64,000 nucleotides of DNA, taken from NCBI GenBank assembly GCA_902729315.2, contig LR746268.1:7423501-7487500 (forward strand), written 5' to 3'. The stretch comes from Spirodela intermedia (taxonomy: Eukaryota; Streptophyta; Magnoliopsida; Alismatales; Araceae). Below the pieces are notes generated by a model. The model saw only the letters and a list, made by a program, of their open reading frames with translations. It was not told the origin of the DNA and made no database searches. Both the position numbers and the translations under genes were made by a program. This document shows positions 35,604 to 46,675 of this stretch, in pieces; position 1 is the stretch's first letter, and the number at the start of each line of letters is the position of its first letter.

Positions 35604-38600
35604 TCAGCCTTCTCCGTTCCCGGCCTTTCCATTGGATGGGTACTGAGGAGGGGACCTTGAGCAGCAAAAGAAGTGCCTTCCGATAACGTGCGAGAGAGGA
35701 AGAGGTCCCCTGCAGCCGAACAACTCGGGGATGTGAAGATGAGCCAAGCTCGAAGTGTTTTCAGGCGGATCATATATGGGGGCTTACCAAACACGAGAAT
35801 CACAGCTGTTGCTGCGATTGTCTCCCACCACGTAGACATGGCCGGGCGGCACACGCTGCACAATCCAAGCAACACGTCAACTTCTGCAGAACAAGCCAAG
35901 TAGACGGCGCCCCATCCGAGACTCTTCATTCTCATTACGATGTATCATTGAGTTCTCAGCGTCAACAACATAGAGCAAAGGAGCTCAATCATTAGATGGG
36001 CTCACTTCCAGATTGCTCCGCAAGCAAACAATCATCCAGATGGTTTGCGCACGTGGGTTCTCAACGGAAGCGACAACCAGCTCCATCGGTTGTTCAAGGG
36101 AAGGCTCTGCTGGCACAACGGTACGAGAAATTCGGGCGGCTAATATGGGAAAGGGTAAGCATCAGGGACGCACTAGAGATTCGATTCTGTGAGCTGGCTG
36201 CCTTGCTGTGGAGATCTCTTTCTGTGCAGCTCCGTTGATAGAAAGCTCTCCTTGACGGACCTGGAAAAAAAAATGTAGAAGATGATCACTGTCACGCAGG
36301 CTTATTAGAGTAGGCATCTACATGGGATCCATATGCGTTGTGCATATAATTATGCTGGTTTACCGACGACAAAAAGTTGAACAGCAGTACAACCTAATGT
36401 CCAGCTAACATGAAATAATAATAGCCGCAGTTATACAACCGGGTTCATATTAGGGCAGAACGACAATTCCAACTGGGATTCGGGCTCGAATTCTTTTGTA
36501 CCATAATTAGTCCAGAGAGGAGTTATAATATTCACCGCAGTTACATGGTTTACATATAATTCTATAGAAAAATGAGCTCCACTGAATATGGCTGGTCATC
36601 TCTTCCAAGAAAAGCAAAAGCGTATACCAACCAGATCAGAAAAACATTTAGTTCTGAACCGCTGCCAATATTAGCCGGTGTTCTCTCACATGTATCATTT
36701 ATCACACACACACACACAAACGCATGAAGATTTATAGAACTCACTTCCTTTCTACCGTCCACTAAATCACATCTGCCAAAATTCTAGTGCCTCACAAAAC
36801 CAATGAATTTTTTTCATTAATAGCATAAGAATAAAATAATCACTACAGCACGGATCAAAACAAGCGAATTTTATGAGGTCATTTCTTTGTCTTTCCTTAA
36901 CTCAAAATTCATTTTCTTTGAATTCTAAATTTTCTGGACGAAAAAAATAAGCGAAAAAACTCCATCGCAAAGACCGACCAACACGCTACTATGTTTCTAC
37001 ATTTCGATCAGAGTACTGTTTGATCCCATTTTAGTGTGGAAAATATTACAATTACCACCTCCAAAGAGAATGATCAAACTCTCCGCCAAATTCAGGCACA
37101 TCTGAACATAAATAATATTTCACCCCCAAAAAAAATCCTGTAATGTATACCAACTACTTTAGCATTTATTTACGCAGACGAAAATAACTGTTACCAAAAA
37201 AATTACTGATCCAATATGCCCAAAATGACCCTTTTGGTTAACGTAAGACTTCCTCAATTAATTAGGGGGAAATACAAGAAGCAGAAATAAAGGACCTCGA
37301 CAAAATCTCCAGCTTTCGCCACTATTCTTTTGATAAGCACATCTTCTTTCTTGTATCCAATATCCTGAGTATTTAATACAGAGAAAAGTCAGCAAGGACG
37401 TAACCCTAAATCACTCCATATTGAAAGGACATAGATGAAACATTCATTGGGCAAACCGTACCTGCAGATTTTTGGGCGGTCGGAAAAGTATAATGTCATT
37501 GATGGAAGGGTTTCTGAGGTAGTATGAAACCTGAGGATGCAAAGAAATCAAACAATCAGTCGACTACAACGAAACATATAAAAAAATCTCAGGCAGCTAG
37601 CAAAAAGCAAATATAAGGAAAAGTCTGAAAAGCTACATCAACTATTTTGCATATAAACATAACAGAATTCATGTAGCTGAGTGCGAGACAGGGCGATGCT
37701 TTATCCACTTAACATTCATAACAGCAGGATAAAAGTATACATTAAGTCAACATTAGGTAACGCTTAGTACATAGCCAATATCATCGTTTCTTATCAGAAA
37801 TAAAAATATATAGTTGCAGTACAAGTACTCGTGAGGACAATAAACATTTATAATGATTTCTTATGTCCAGCAAAAAGAAAGCAATAGAATAACGAGGAAA
37901 CAACTAATCTCCAAAAGAAAGCACAGTTAAGTTTTCTGCACACAATTAAAAGATGGCAGTAAAACAGAATGATTAGTGACTCATCAGTGAAAAAACTACA
38001 GAGATGCGTCCGAAATGAATATATGTTTGGCGGATAGATGGGTATAAGCAGAAGAAAATTGTCAAACAAAGGATTTCATGAAAGCAATCCCAATATTGGC
38101 ATATAGAATCTATGTGGATAACAGGCAAAAATTCTAATAGTATGAGGATAGGGAAAAAGATACATATTCAAGAACCGGTACAAATTGCTATGAGGACTGA
38201 GAATAAAGGATATTTAGACAGGATACATATGATCAAAGAGAAAATAAATGCTACAAGTATTCGCATGCGCACAAGATGTCCAATCGAACATTTCTCAAAA
38301 CACAGTACTCAAGGATTCTCCCTAGAAACTACTGACACCAGCGTTCCAATAAAATGTCACCAATTATTAACTAGTTAGCTAGTGAGATTTATTTATTTTT
38401 AATTCCAATAACTTCAACCGCACTATTCCTTGAGACATAAGTATAATGAAAGGTTTGTGCAAAGATAATGCGATCTAATTATACTCTCTTATCAGTACGT
38501 GATCTTTAGGGGTTCGGTCTTGGCAGGAACGAATGTCATCTAACCACCATAAAATTCTGCCGGTTAGAGGCCATTTGGCATGCCTCTTCATCCGCCATGT

Positions 38601-39735
38601 CCGGTGGTTGGAAATATTAAGTTACGACCCCCTTTAGACCCAGAATATTTTTCTGCAGGCAGAAAGCCAGCCAGTTAGCCAAGATTGATTCCACTAACCC
38701 TGATTTTCTCCGTCGAATTTGAAAGACTTCGTAGGATCAATAGATTGATATTTGATGTCATCTTTTCAGACAAGTTTGGCGTTCTGGCTCTGCAATTTCT
38801 TCCCGTGCATGTAAAAAAACAAAACTCCTTACACAAACCACTCAATTGTCCCCAAAGTCCAATCAGACAACTCAACAAAAGTACGGTGTGGACGACTCAA
38901 TTAAACTGGTAAGGGCCTGGACGACTCAATCTCCTGTATGTTTTTAAAACACTAGTGGAAAAAGCAGCACATGTTCTAAGTTCAATCTCAGTAATCGCCA
39001 ATCCCACAAAGTCCAACCAGATGAAAGTAACAGAAACAACGTGCATGAAAAATTTCATCATCCCTTCCGAGCACGGGAAACCAGTTGATCAAATTCACCT
39101 TCTGGTTTGCCACTTTTTTTAGACGCACAGGAAATTCACAATCAGAAGACCAACAATAATGAAGAGGGATATGAGATTTAATTTATTTTTATTTTTTTTC
39201 TTCTTTAGCAGTGGGAACTTATCATAGCAACCTCAAAGCCCGTTTTCACTTCTGTACGTCATTAACTACCGGAAACAGCATATCTGATAACATTTTTTCC
39301 AATATATTTCCAGCAAGAAAAGCATATAACTCATGGCACTCATATTAGATCAAAATAAGCAACACGAAATTGAAGATAGATATCGAATTCCTTTCAACGC
39401 ACCTTTTCAATAACGACACGGTCACCGGCCTGAAGGGTTGGGCACATAGATGATGACACAATACAGCGTATCTCAGCGAACATGGCGGATATCAACAAAA
39501 GAACCAGGAAAAGCTTAACAGTATCAATGCTAGGCCACCAATTCAAGAAAGACCATCTGCTTTCAGCACTCTTCCTATTTCCAGATTCTCCTACCGTCTT
39601 CCTATTCAACGGAAACAGAGATGAGATCCCTCGTAGCGACGCGAGGAATTTACGGCCGGACGTCCATGTCGAAGGACGGAAAATTGGCGAAGGCTTCAGA
39701 AAGCACATTTGATCAACGAGGAGTAGAGAGAACAT
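35604..39735 (-). CDS. Type I signal peptidase, chloroplast processing peptidase-like
   Basis: Six exons join in phase: 39735-39403, 37530-37462, 37364-37296, 36260-36174, 35855-35788 and 35709-35604. They give 243 residues (234 from the second ATG at 39708). A membrane segment (VKLFLVLLLISAMFAEI) precedes the box B serine motif SSSMCPTL (catalytic Ser96). Lys146 in LIKRIVAKAGD is the catalytic base, and GDNRSNSCDSRVWGPLP is box E. Exons 2 and 3 encode VSYYLRNPSINDIILFRPP and DIGYKKEDV. The enzyme removes signal peptides, in chloroplasts those of lumenal and envelope precursors. The N-terminus is basic and Ser-rich, compatible with plastid or mitochondrial import. Two usually aromatic positions are Cys here (SMYPTL to SMCPTL, NSYDS to NSCDS), and the tail FFCCSRSPP is unusual. 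Exon 4 has a weak GTGCGT donor. Its identity is sure, its compartment less so. Confidence 0.9.
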
Positions 39736-40558
39736 ATGAGATCAAGACGTGGCGGGAGGGAAAATTGACACTCCGACGTCCCAAGTTTTGAAGTGGATGG
39801 AGACAACACGGATGCAACCGAAGCGACGATCGAGGATGCCGACCATACGACAGCCACAAGATCACAGAGAGAGCGCTCCCTGCGTTCCAGCAGCCGATCG
39901 AGAAACGCAGCACCGGACAGGCCTGGCCCCTGCTCCTGCAGCTCTTTCTCCCGCCTCGGAAAGAGACTGGTGTGGGGAGGGAGCTGTAGAATTATAGACC
40001 AAGTAGAAGAACGAGAAGCAAGAGCGTATTAAATGAAGTATTCCATGAGAACTTGAAGGGAAGAGGCCATGAAGCGTCTCTTCTAGAGTATTCTATGAGA
40101 CAGGCGGCATCAGTCAACGCGGTGAAGACGCGAGCGCACTTTTTTTTTTTATTAAATGAGCGACCATCCCATTGGGCCGAACGAGGCCGAAACACAACAA
40201 TGGGCCCCGTAGCCCCGTGTGATCGGCGGGCCAAGAAGTAGATCAAAATGGGCTGGATTTATCTCCACCAGACGGGAGGACCAGTATAGATACGGTCTTC
40301 CCCCGGTCCAACTCGTCGCGGTATGACGTTGACGTCTTGTCGTTTGTCCTTTTAAATCGAGAAATAATGGTTTTGACTTTTTGTGTTCTATCGGGAGGAA
40401 GCAGGCCGCGATGCTAGGGAGGAGAGGGGGGGCGGGCCTTCAGTGAAATTCTCTGTATTTTCTTCATAACTTGAGTTACAGGGAGGCATATAAGAGCATC
40501 AGTGACTGGTCGCGGTACTTATGGTGGCTGATCGACGAGTTCCGATCGATCAGAACAG
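39736..40558. other. Spacer between the signal peptidase and amino acid permease genes
   Basis: Upstream region of the signal peptidase gene and 3' flank of the permease gene, both on the minus strand. A T-run lies at about 40140-40151. No gene is visible. Confidence 0.5.
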
Positions 40559-42531
40559 TCAGTACTCGGTCTTGAAGGGTCGATAGACTTTCAGGTCGAG
40601 GACGACGCCGGCGATGGAGCCGGCGGCGGCGGCGACGGAGATGACGAGGCAGGCGATGCTCAGCGTCTGCAGGCAGACCCAGGTGGTGCTCCACTTGGGG
40701 ATCTTCTTCTGGCTGATGTACATCTCCACGGGGAAGTAGACGGTCAACGGCCAGAAGCCCAGCGCCCCGAGGAAGCCGACCACGTCGTTGAAGAAGGGAA
40801 GGAGCATGGAGATGATGGTGGTGACCACGACGAAGGCCGTCCGCCACACCAGGCGGAAGAGGTTGACCCCATAGAAGCACCTCCGCGAGGTCCCCGGGAG
40901 CAGCCGGATACGGTACTCCTTGGCGATGAAGTCCGACTCGGGCCATCTCTCGAGGGCCCATTTCTCGACGAAGGCGAAGAGTGGCTGGCAGTAGACCTGG
41001 TAGGCGCCGACCAGGTGGATCACGATGGCCGCGTTGGCGATGTCCAGCAACCAGAAAGGGTTGTAGAAGCCGAAGCCGGTGAGGAGGTTCCCTGGGGCCG
41101 CGTCGCCGAAGGCGGCGTAACCCATGCAACCACACAGTATGTAGAAGGCCGTCGTCACCGCCACGCTCAGTAGCGTCGCCTTCTTCATCGTCTTGGCTTC
41201 TGAAGGCGGGGCTTTTATGGTGTCCTGCAGGAGCAGCACGCCGTAGACAGTCTGATTAAAAACTGCTACATTCTGCTATACCGATAATCGGTGACTGGTG
41301 CCAGTGTTTGCCGTTTTTTTTTTTACCTGTATCTCGATGAGGATTATGGAGTATGAGTAGGCAAAGGCGATGTCTCCGAACGCCTGAAAGCTCCGCCAGA
41401 TCTTCTGGGTCTGTGTGACGGTTCCAATGCTGATTCCGGTGAGGCTGCCCTTGAATCCTCCGTTGGCTGAACCACAGCGAAGGAAGCCATTAGAACAGTG
41501 GAAGGAGGCCACGAGGGTCGCCGGACTGATGATCGGAAACTTACCCACGGTCTGTACTATGCCGAGGGTGAGGCCGATGGAGGAGTAGGTGAAGGACATG
41601 ACGGCGGCGACGATGGAGAGCCACCAGATCTGGTCGAAATCGGGGATCTGTGAGAACACGATCTCTGTGATGCCAAAGATGATCATGTAGGGGGTGCTCG
41701 ACGAGTGGCAGGGGTTCCTGTGCCCCTTCTCGTGGAAGCAGTTCGCCCTCCTGATTGCCCTGCTCAGTAGCAAACCAGAACGTCGTTGAGCGTCCAAAAC
41801 ATACAGAACTCACGTGGAATAGAAGCGCGAATTCCTGCTGAAAACCAGAGAGCCTACTTACAGCATGCTAATGGAAGCAGCAATAGTGTACCCAACGGCC
41901 ACTCCAAAAAGGTTGAGATACTGAATGAAGCCGCAGATCTTCACCTTCACTCCACCTATAAAAAAATATAAAGGTTTAATTTTGTCATCTCCATGTTTCT
42001 GATCATTCATCTTCCTTGTTTCCAGAATCTGTATCCATAATGCAGAAGAGCACACTGACCGAGATTGGCCCGGACGGCGTCCATGTAGGTGTAGTTCCTC
42101 TTGCCGGTGACAGGGTCGCCGGACCTGTAGCAGTCGGCGAGGAGCGACGAGGTATAGTATATGACGAAGGAGAACAAGAACATGACAACGGGGCCAGCGA
42201 CCCAGCCGAGCTGGGCGATGGCCCATGCCAGGGAAAGCACCCCGGACCCGATCACCGCCGTGATGATATGTGCGCTCGCCGTCCACACATTCCCTGTGCC
42301 GTAGAAGAAGATCAAATCAGAACATCGCCACCATGGCCGAAGAGAAGGATCGATGACATCGGAAAAAGAGACGGAGGAATAGATTCTCTCACCAGTTCTC
42401 TTGAGGCGGCCGTCGTCGTCGTAGCATTTGGAGCCTCCCAGGGTTTGGTTCTGGCCCAAGTTGATGGAGACGTCGAAGGGAGGGTAAGCTCCCAAGCTCT
42501 GGTGGTTCTTGGCGGCGCCGTTCTCGCCCAT
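40559..42531 (-). CDS. Amino acid permease (AAP family, AAP3/AAP6-like)
   Basis: Six exons join in phase: 42531-42393, 42293-42060, 41955-41862, 41759-41545, 41466-41327 and 41224-40559. They give 495 residues, slightly long for AAPs. A polar N-terminus (with DDDGRLKRTG) leads into the first helix, marked by the signature NVWTASAHIITAVIGSGVLS, then LAWAIAQLGWVAGP. Later signatures are CFHEKGH, FSQIPDFDQIWWLSIVAAVM, FAYSYSIILIEIQDTIKAPP, MGYAAFGDAAPGNLLTGFGF and YQVYCQPLFAFVEKW. The last helices include LGALGFWPLTVYFPVEMYI. AAPs are plasma-membrane proton/amino-acid symporters for loading and uptake of neutral and acidic amino acids. The translation start is the first ATG after a likely leader-intron acceptor at 42584. 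Substrate preference cannot be read from the sequence. Confidence 0.95.
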
Positions 42532-43220
42532 TTTTCTTCCCGCCGCCGACCGGAAAGCAGGGGCAGGAAACAGAGCAGGAACCTCTGCGTTTGAGAGTAG
42601 ACAGAGAGAGAAACCAGTCAATGAGATTGACTCTACTCCGGAGAAGAAGACTGGAGGCTATCGGGAAGAATGAGATTGAGAGGAGGGCGAGGGAGGCATA
42701 TATAGAAGTTTGAGAGAGGGAGAGACTGCGGGAGCGAGAAATTTGTCGCGTTTAAGACACGTGGCTCTTCTACGATTGTACTCGTCTGGTCATTGTAGGT
42801 CAACCGAAGCCGACATTTCTATCTCTTCCACTCGGGCGCCCCCCGCCACACACCCACCCACCGCCGACCTTCCTCCCCACATCACCTCACCTCAACCAAA
42901 GTGGTCTCTAGGGGCGTCAACGAAGTAACCACCAGGTTTCCATCCGCCGACCTCCCTCCGTCTCTATCTCACGCTGCCGTCTCTCTCCCTATCTGAGATC
43001 TCTGGATATCTTTGTGGGCACAAAGATCTCTGCCTTTCCTTCAGTCAACGAGAGCAAAGGGGGGAGAGCTCGTGTGACCAACAGTCTTACCTCGTCCACC
43101 CTCGTGGAGTCGCAGCGGCAGCAGCACAAGGAGGAGCCGCCAACGGCGGAGGAGGAGGAGGAGGAAGAAGAGATCCCTATGAAGCTTTCTCCTCGCGGTG
43201 AACGTCGGAGAGAGGCGCAG

Positions 43221-43231
43221 GGTTTATATAG
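43221..43231 (-). promoter_or_regulatory. Candidate TATA box for the amino acid permease gene
   Basis: On the minus strand this reads CTATATAAACC, a canonical plant TATA box. Downstream on that strand, GAG|GTAAGA at 43091/43090 is a strong splice donor, and CAAACGCAG|AGG gives an acceptor at 42584, just before the permease ATG. Together they suggest a 5' UTR exon (about 43195-43091) and a 506-base leader intron. A weaker TATATA string at 42698-42704 would then be intronic. Confidence 0.45.
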
Positions 43232-46200
43232 GGAAGCAGATGGACGAGACGACAGGAAGAATGTTCAAAGTTTTCACGTGTGAGCCATCTCCTCCGTCCT
43301 TAATGAACGGAGAATAGGTTCTCCGGGTACTGTAACTTGCTTTCGTCTTCGTTAATCTAGGTCTGTCGTAGTTTATGATCAACGAGAGCACTCGGAGCTC
43401 AGCCCAAAGGGTCAATTTGTTCCATCCAAAAGGCGAATCGGTGCAACTGGAGACGGGAACAGTCTAATCGATATTGGAATCACTGCTGACGACAGTCGGT
43501 TTAACCTTCCGAGAGTCTCTGAGACACCGAGGTTTCCCATAAGAGAAGGGGGCCCTCTCTTTCGGAAAAGAAGGCGGCCACCTTCATCGCCAATAATTTG
43601 ACTCTGATTCTCTTTCTAGGGTTCTAAAAGACCGAGGAAAAGGAACGAAACAAGCCATTCCACTGACTAGTTTACGGCAGTAATCTTCTAAGCTGACGAT
43701 GATCACCGGAGGATATTTTCCTCGTTCTTCTCCCCACCCTCCATCGTCATTCTCCACATTCTTCGGAATTAATTAATAACAATCCAATGCTCTTGATGAT
43801 TTCCTGTTTTTCTGGTTGTTCTCTTGCATCACGAAGTGAGATGAACCATGAAGACTGGTACAGCGAGGGGATGAAAGATGAGGAGAGAGAGAGAGAGAGA
43901 GAGTTGACATAACGCTACGATGTGAGGTTGAGCAGGACAAACCTTAGGATGAGGATAGTTGCTGCGCTAATGGGTAAGGATACACGCCATCGTGACGCCG
44001 GATGGGTACTTGGGTGTTCGTTTAAAGGGAGGGCCATCGCCGACCGCGGAAGGCCAGCAACGCGATTGAGGTCGTCGTTCTCCGTCAAAAAGCCTCTCGG
44101 CAGCTGAAATGTTTGAATGCCTAAAGTGCCGAGGACCGCTCTCTCCAGCACATCCCTTCTTTCTCTATAGCATCTCGAAGGGTCTCCCATGGACATAAAC
44201 AACAGAAAGGCGAGCGAGAACGGCATCTCCGACTCCGAGGCCGTCCCCCTCGCCCCATATCCATCCATCTACCCACCATGTGGCCCGTCGCTGTCCCAGA
44301 TAATCGAATGCGGTGGCGTCGTCAAGGTCGAGTTTGATGGCCGTTGCAGCCTCTTTCCACTCGCCGAGTCGGCGTTCCAACTTGCACGAGAGGCCATGGT
44401 TTCGTTCTGGAGTTCTCCTCTTCCATTATTCTCGATAAGGAAAACCCTGCTGCGAGCTATGGGGAGCAGCGTCACTGGGGAATATATTTGTCTAGACGGA
44501 ACTCGTTAATATCTCCGAGTATATTTCTCTGTGACTGAAAGGTGGGAGGAAGAGGATGAACCACAGTTGGCCAGATTCTCTCTGTTATATCGACGATAAG
44601 GTCGCCTGGCGGAGGATGGAATGGGCCAAGGCTGAGACGATGGAAGAGCTCGCTCCGGTGGCTCGTCTTCCACAGTCCTCGTCCTAGAACAGCGCAGCGC
44701 CAATCATTCACCCCTTGTTCTTTCACGCTTACTTCCAAACAAACTCGAGTTAGGCGATGACGTGCACTCATCGTACTTCTTTATTCCCATTCCATCAAGT
44801 TCTCCGGACGGATGAGCTTCGTTCCTCACGCAGCTGCCGGCGCCTGCGGGCGTCCGCCGGAGGCGGCTTCGCGACGCGTGCGATGTGATATGTTCAGGTG
44901 CGCTCGACGCAGTCCCGGCCGTCTACCCACTGAAGGAAAGAGAAGCTCTGTAGGATTCCGACCGATAGGGATAATGTGTATGAAATTAGGCAGATGGGCT
45001 AAAACTATCGTGTTTATGGGATAGAGATATTCATAGGTGGCCAATTCACCGTGGCGCCTTCCTTCCCAGACGGAGACCGAGAAAGAGAGAGAGTGGAGAA
45101 TCGAATCTGCTTTATAAGGAGGAGAGCTGTGTATCATTCCTGGGGAGGAAGGGCGTCCAACGTCACAATGGTGGGTCCTGAGCAACAGAAACTCGGAAGG
45201 CGGCGGTCAACGCCACGAAGGTTGCCCAACGTCACCCTCACCGGCGGGCTAAGAACGGCTTTACGGGCTGCCGACCTCCTGCGCCGTCAGAGGCTATAGA
45301 GCAATCACCATCACCGGTCGTCCTTGATAGCTAGATGAAAGCAGAGCAGGCGGAAGAAGAAGAAGAAGACAAAGAACACGTTGACCAACGGCCGCCGCAG
45401 CCCCGCGGAGCTGAACCCCACGACTGGCGGCGGGCATTGGTGACCAACTTGCATCTCTCAGGAGGGAGGCGTACTACTTTTTATTTTTATTTTCATTGAA
45501 TACCTTTAATCGTATATTATCCCAAATTTACGGGTCTTCTAAAAAATTAGGTGGATATATTAAATATGTCCTTCAGATTCTTGTTTACTTAATTTTCTTA
45601 AGGGTAGAAATGATTAACTCCTACCAGATTTGGTCAACTTCTAATCAGAACCAATTTTACTTGAGTCCCGTCTCGGCCCACGTGATGCCAGCACCGTTGC
45701 GCAGTGGGATGGGCCTCATTGGGCCCAGTATTTCTCGTAGGCCCGAATGGAAACCTTCCCAATTATCCCCGGCTGGGCGTGGCCCATATGTGAGCTTCTC
45801 TCTTGTTACTTCTTTTGTCCTCATCCAAGCTGACTTGGCAAGCCCAGCCTCTCGTCAGTCCAATCGAGTACGTGGAGGCCGTAGGGTCTCTCGATCATCT
45901 GGGAGCCGATTGGTCCACGTAGAGTTTACCTACCCGCGGACAGGCGTGCGGAAATGTCACGCTTCCCGAGAGTTGACTTTTCATTTTTTGGAAAAAAAAT
46001 TATCGACACCAATGTACCTTATATTTCTGACCTGAATTCGCATAAAATCCAAAAGAGTGTATTTTTAATTATTAAAATCCGAGAACGTGAGCTCAACTAA
46101 ATATGATTATTATCTTGAGAAATACGACTGATATTTATATTATGCCCCTCCATATGCATAGAAAATAAGAAATCGCGTGCTCGCGGTATCCCTGTACCCG

Positions 46201-46654
46201 TGCCGCCAAATGCACGAATCCAAAAAGGCGGTCTGGAAATGGGCGGCCGATGACGGCGGCGGATGATCGTGCCACGTCCAGACAATTGGGCGTCCAGCTG
46301 TTCCTGTGCCGTCGCTCGTCCACTGGCCATTCGAGCTTCACGAATCTTGTCGGCGAGTAGGAAAAATATTGGAAAAGGCTTAGGTTTCAATGTAGAGCCT
46401 GACATAGCAGCTGCCGGAGCTCTCCTGGTGCAGAGAGCGGGGAGTCTTCCGCTTCCCTTCGTCATCTACACCGGCCGCCGCCGGGTTGTTCCTTCTCCGG
46501 CTGTCCTTTGCTCGGCCTTCACGGCGCATGATCCTTTTGACTGTTGTCATCCCGAGGAGAGAGATGGTTAGCGGCAAGGAAGGTTCGGGGAAGGGGGGTG
46601 GGGAGATCCAGATCTAACTCGGAGCGATTGTTCACAGCGGAAGAAGGGGGAGGG

Positions 46655-46675
46655 TAGAGAGAGAGAGAGAGAGAG
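46655..46675. repeat. (GA)n tract directly before the kinase start codon
   Basis: About ten GA units end at the base before the ATG at 46676, so the tract lies in the 5' leader of the receptor-like kinase gene. Confidence 0.85.

Larger units (their letters stand above)
42532..46675. other. 4.1 kb stretch without a recognisable protein gene
   Basis: It contains the permease upstream region (left), a (GA)n tract at 43882-43903, an AT-rich segment at about 45475-46140 and the upstream region of the receptor-like kinase gene (right). Open frames at 43014-43283, 44189-44509 and 45496-46035 carry no motif I know and have low-complexity or composition-driven sequence. I see no tRNA or known microRNA hairpin. 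Confidence 0.55.

Noticed and set aside
35507-35935. 142-codon minus-strand open frame
   Set aside because: It overlaps the last two exons of the signal peptidase in another frame. The box E motif is read only in the spliced frame.
43014-43283. Plus-strand frame with a poly-Glu run
   Set aside because: The Glu run comes from GAG repeats, and the region is better explained as the permease leader exon on the other strand.
45496-46035. 179-codon plus-strand frame
   Set aside because: Composition changes within it, there is no domain or family resemblance, and it sits in a gene-free AT-rich block.
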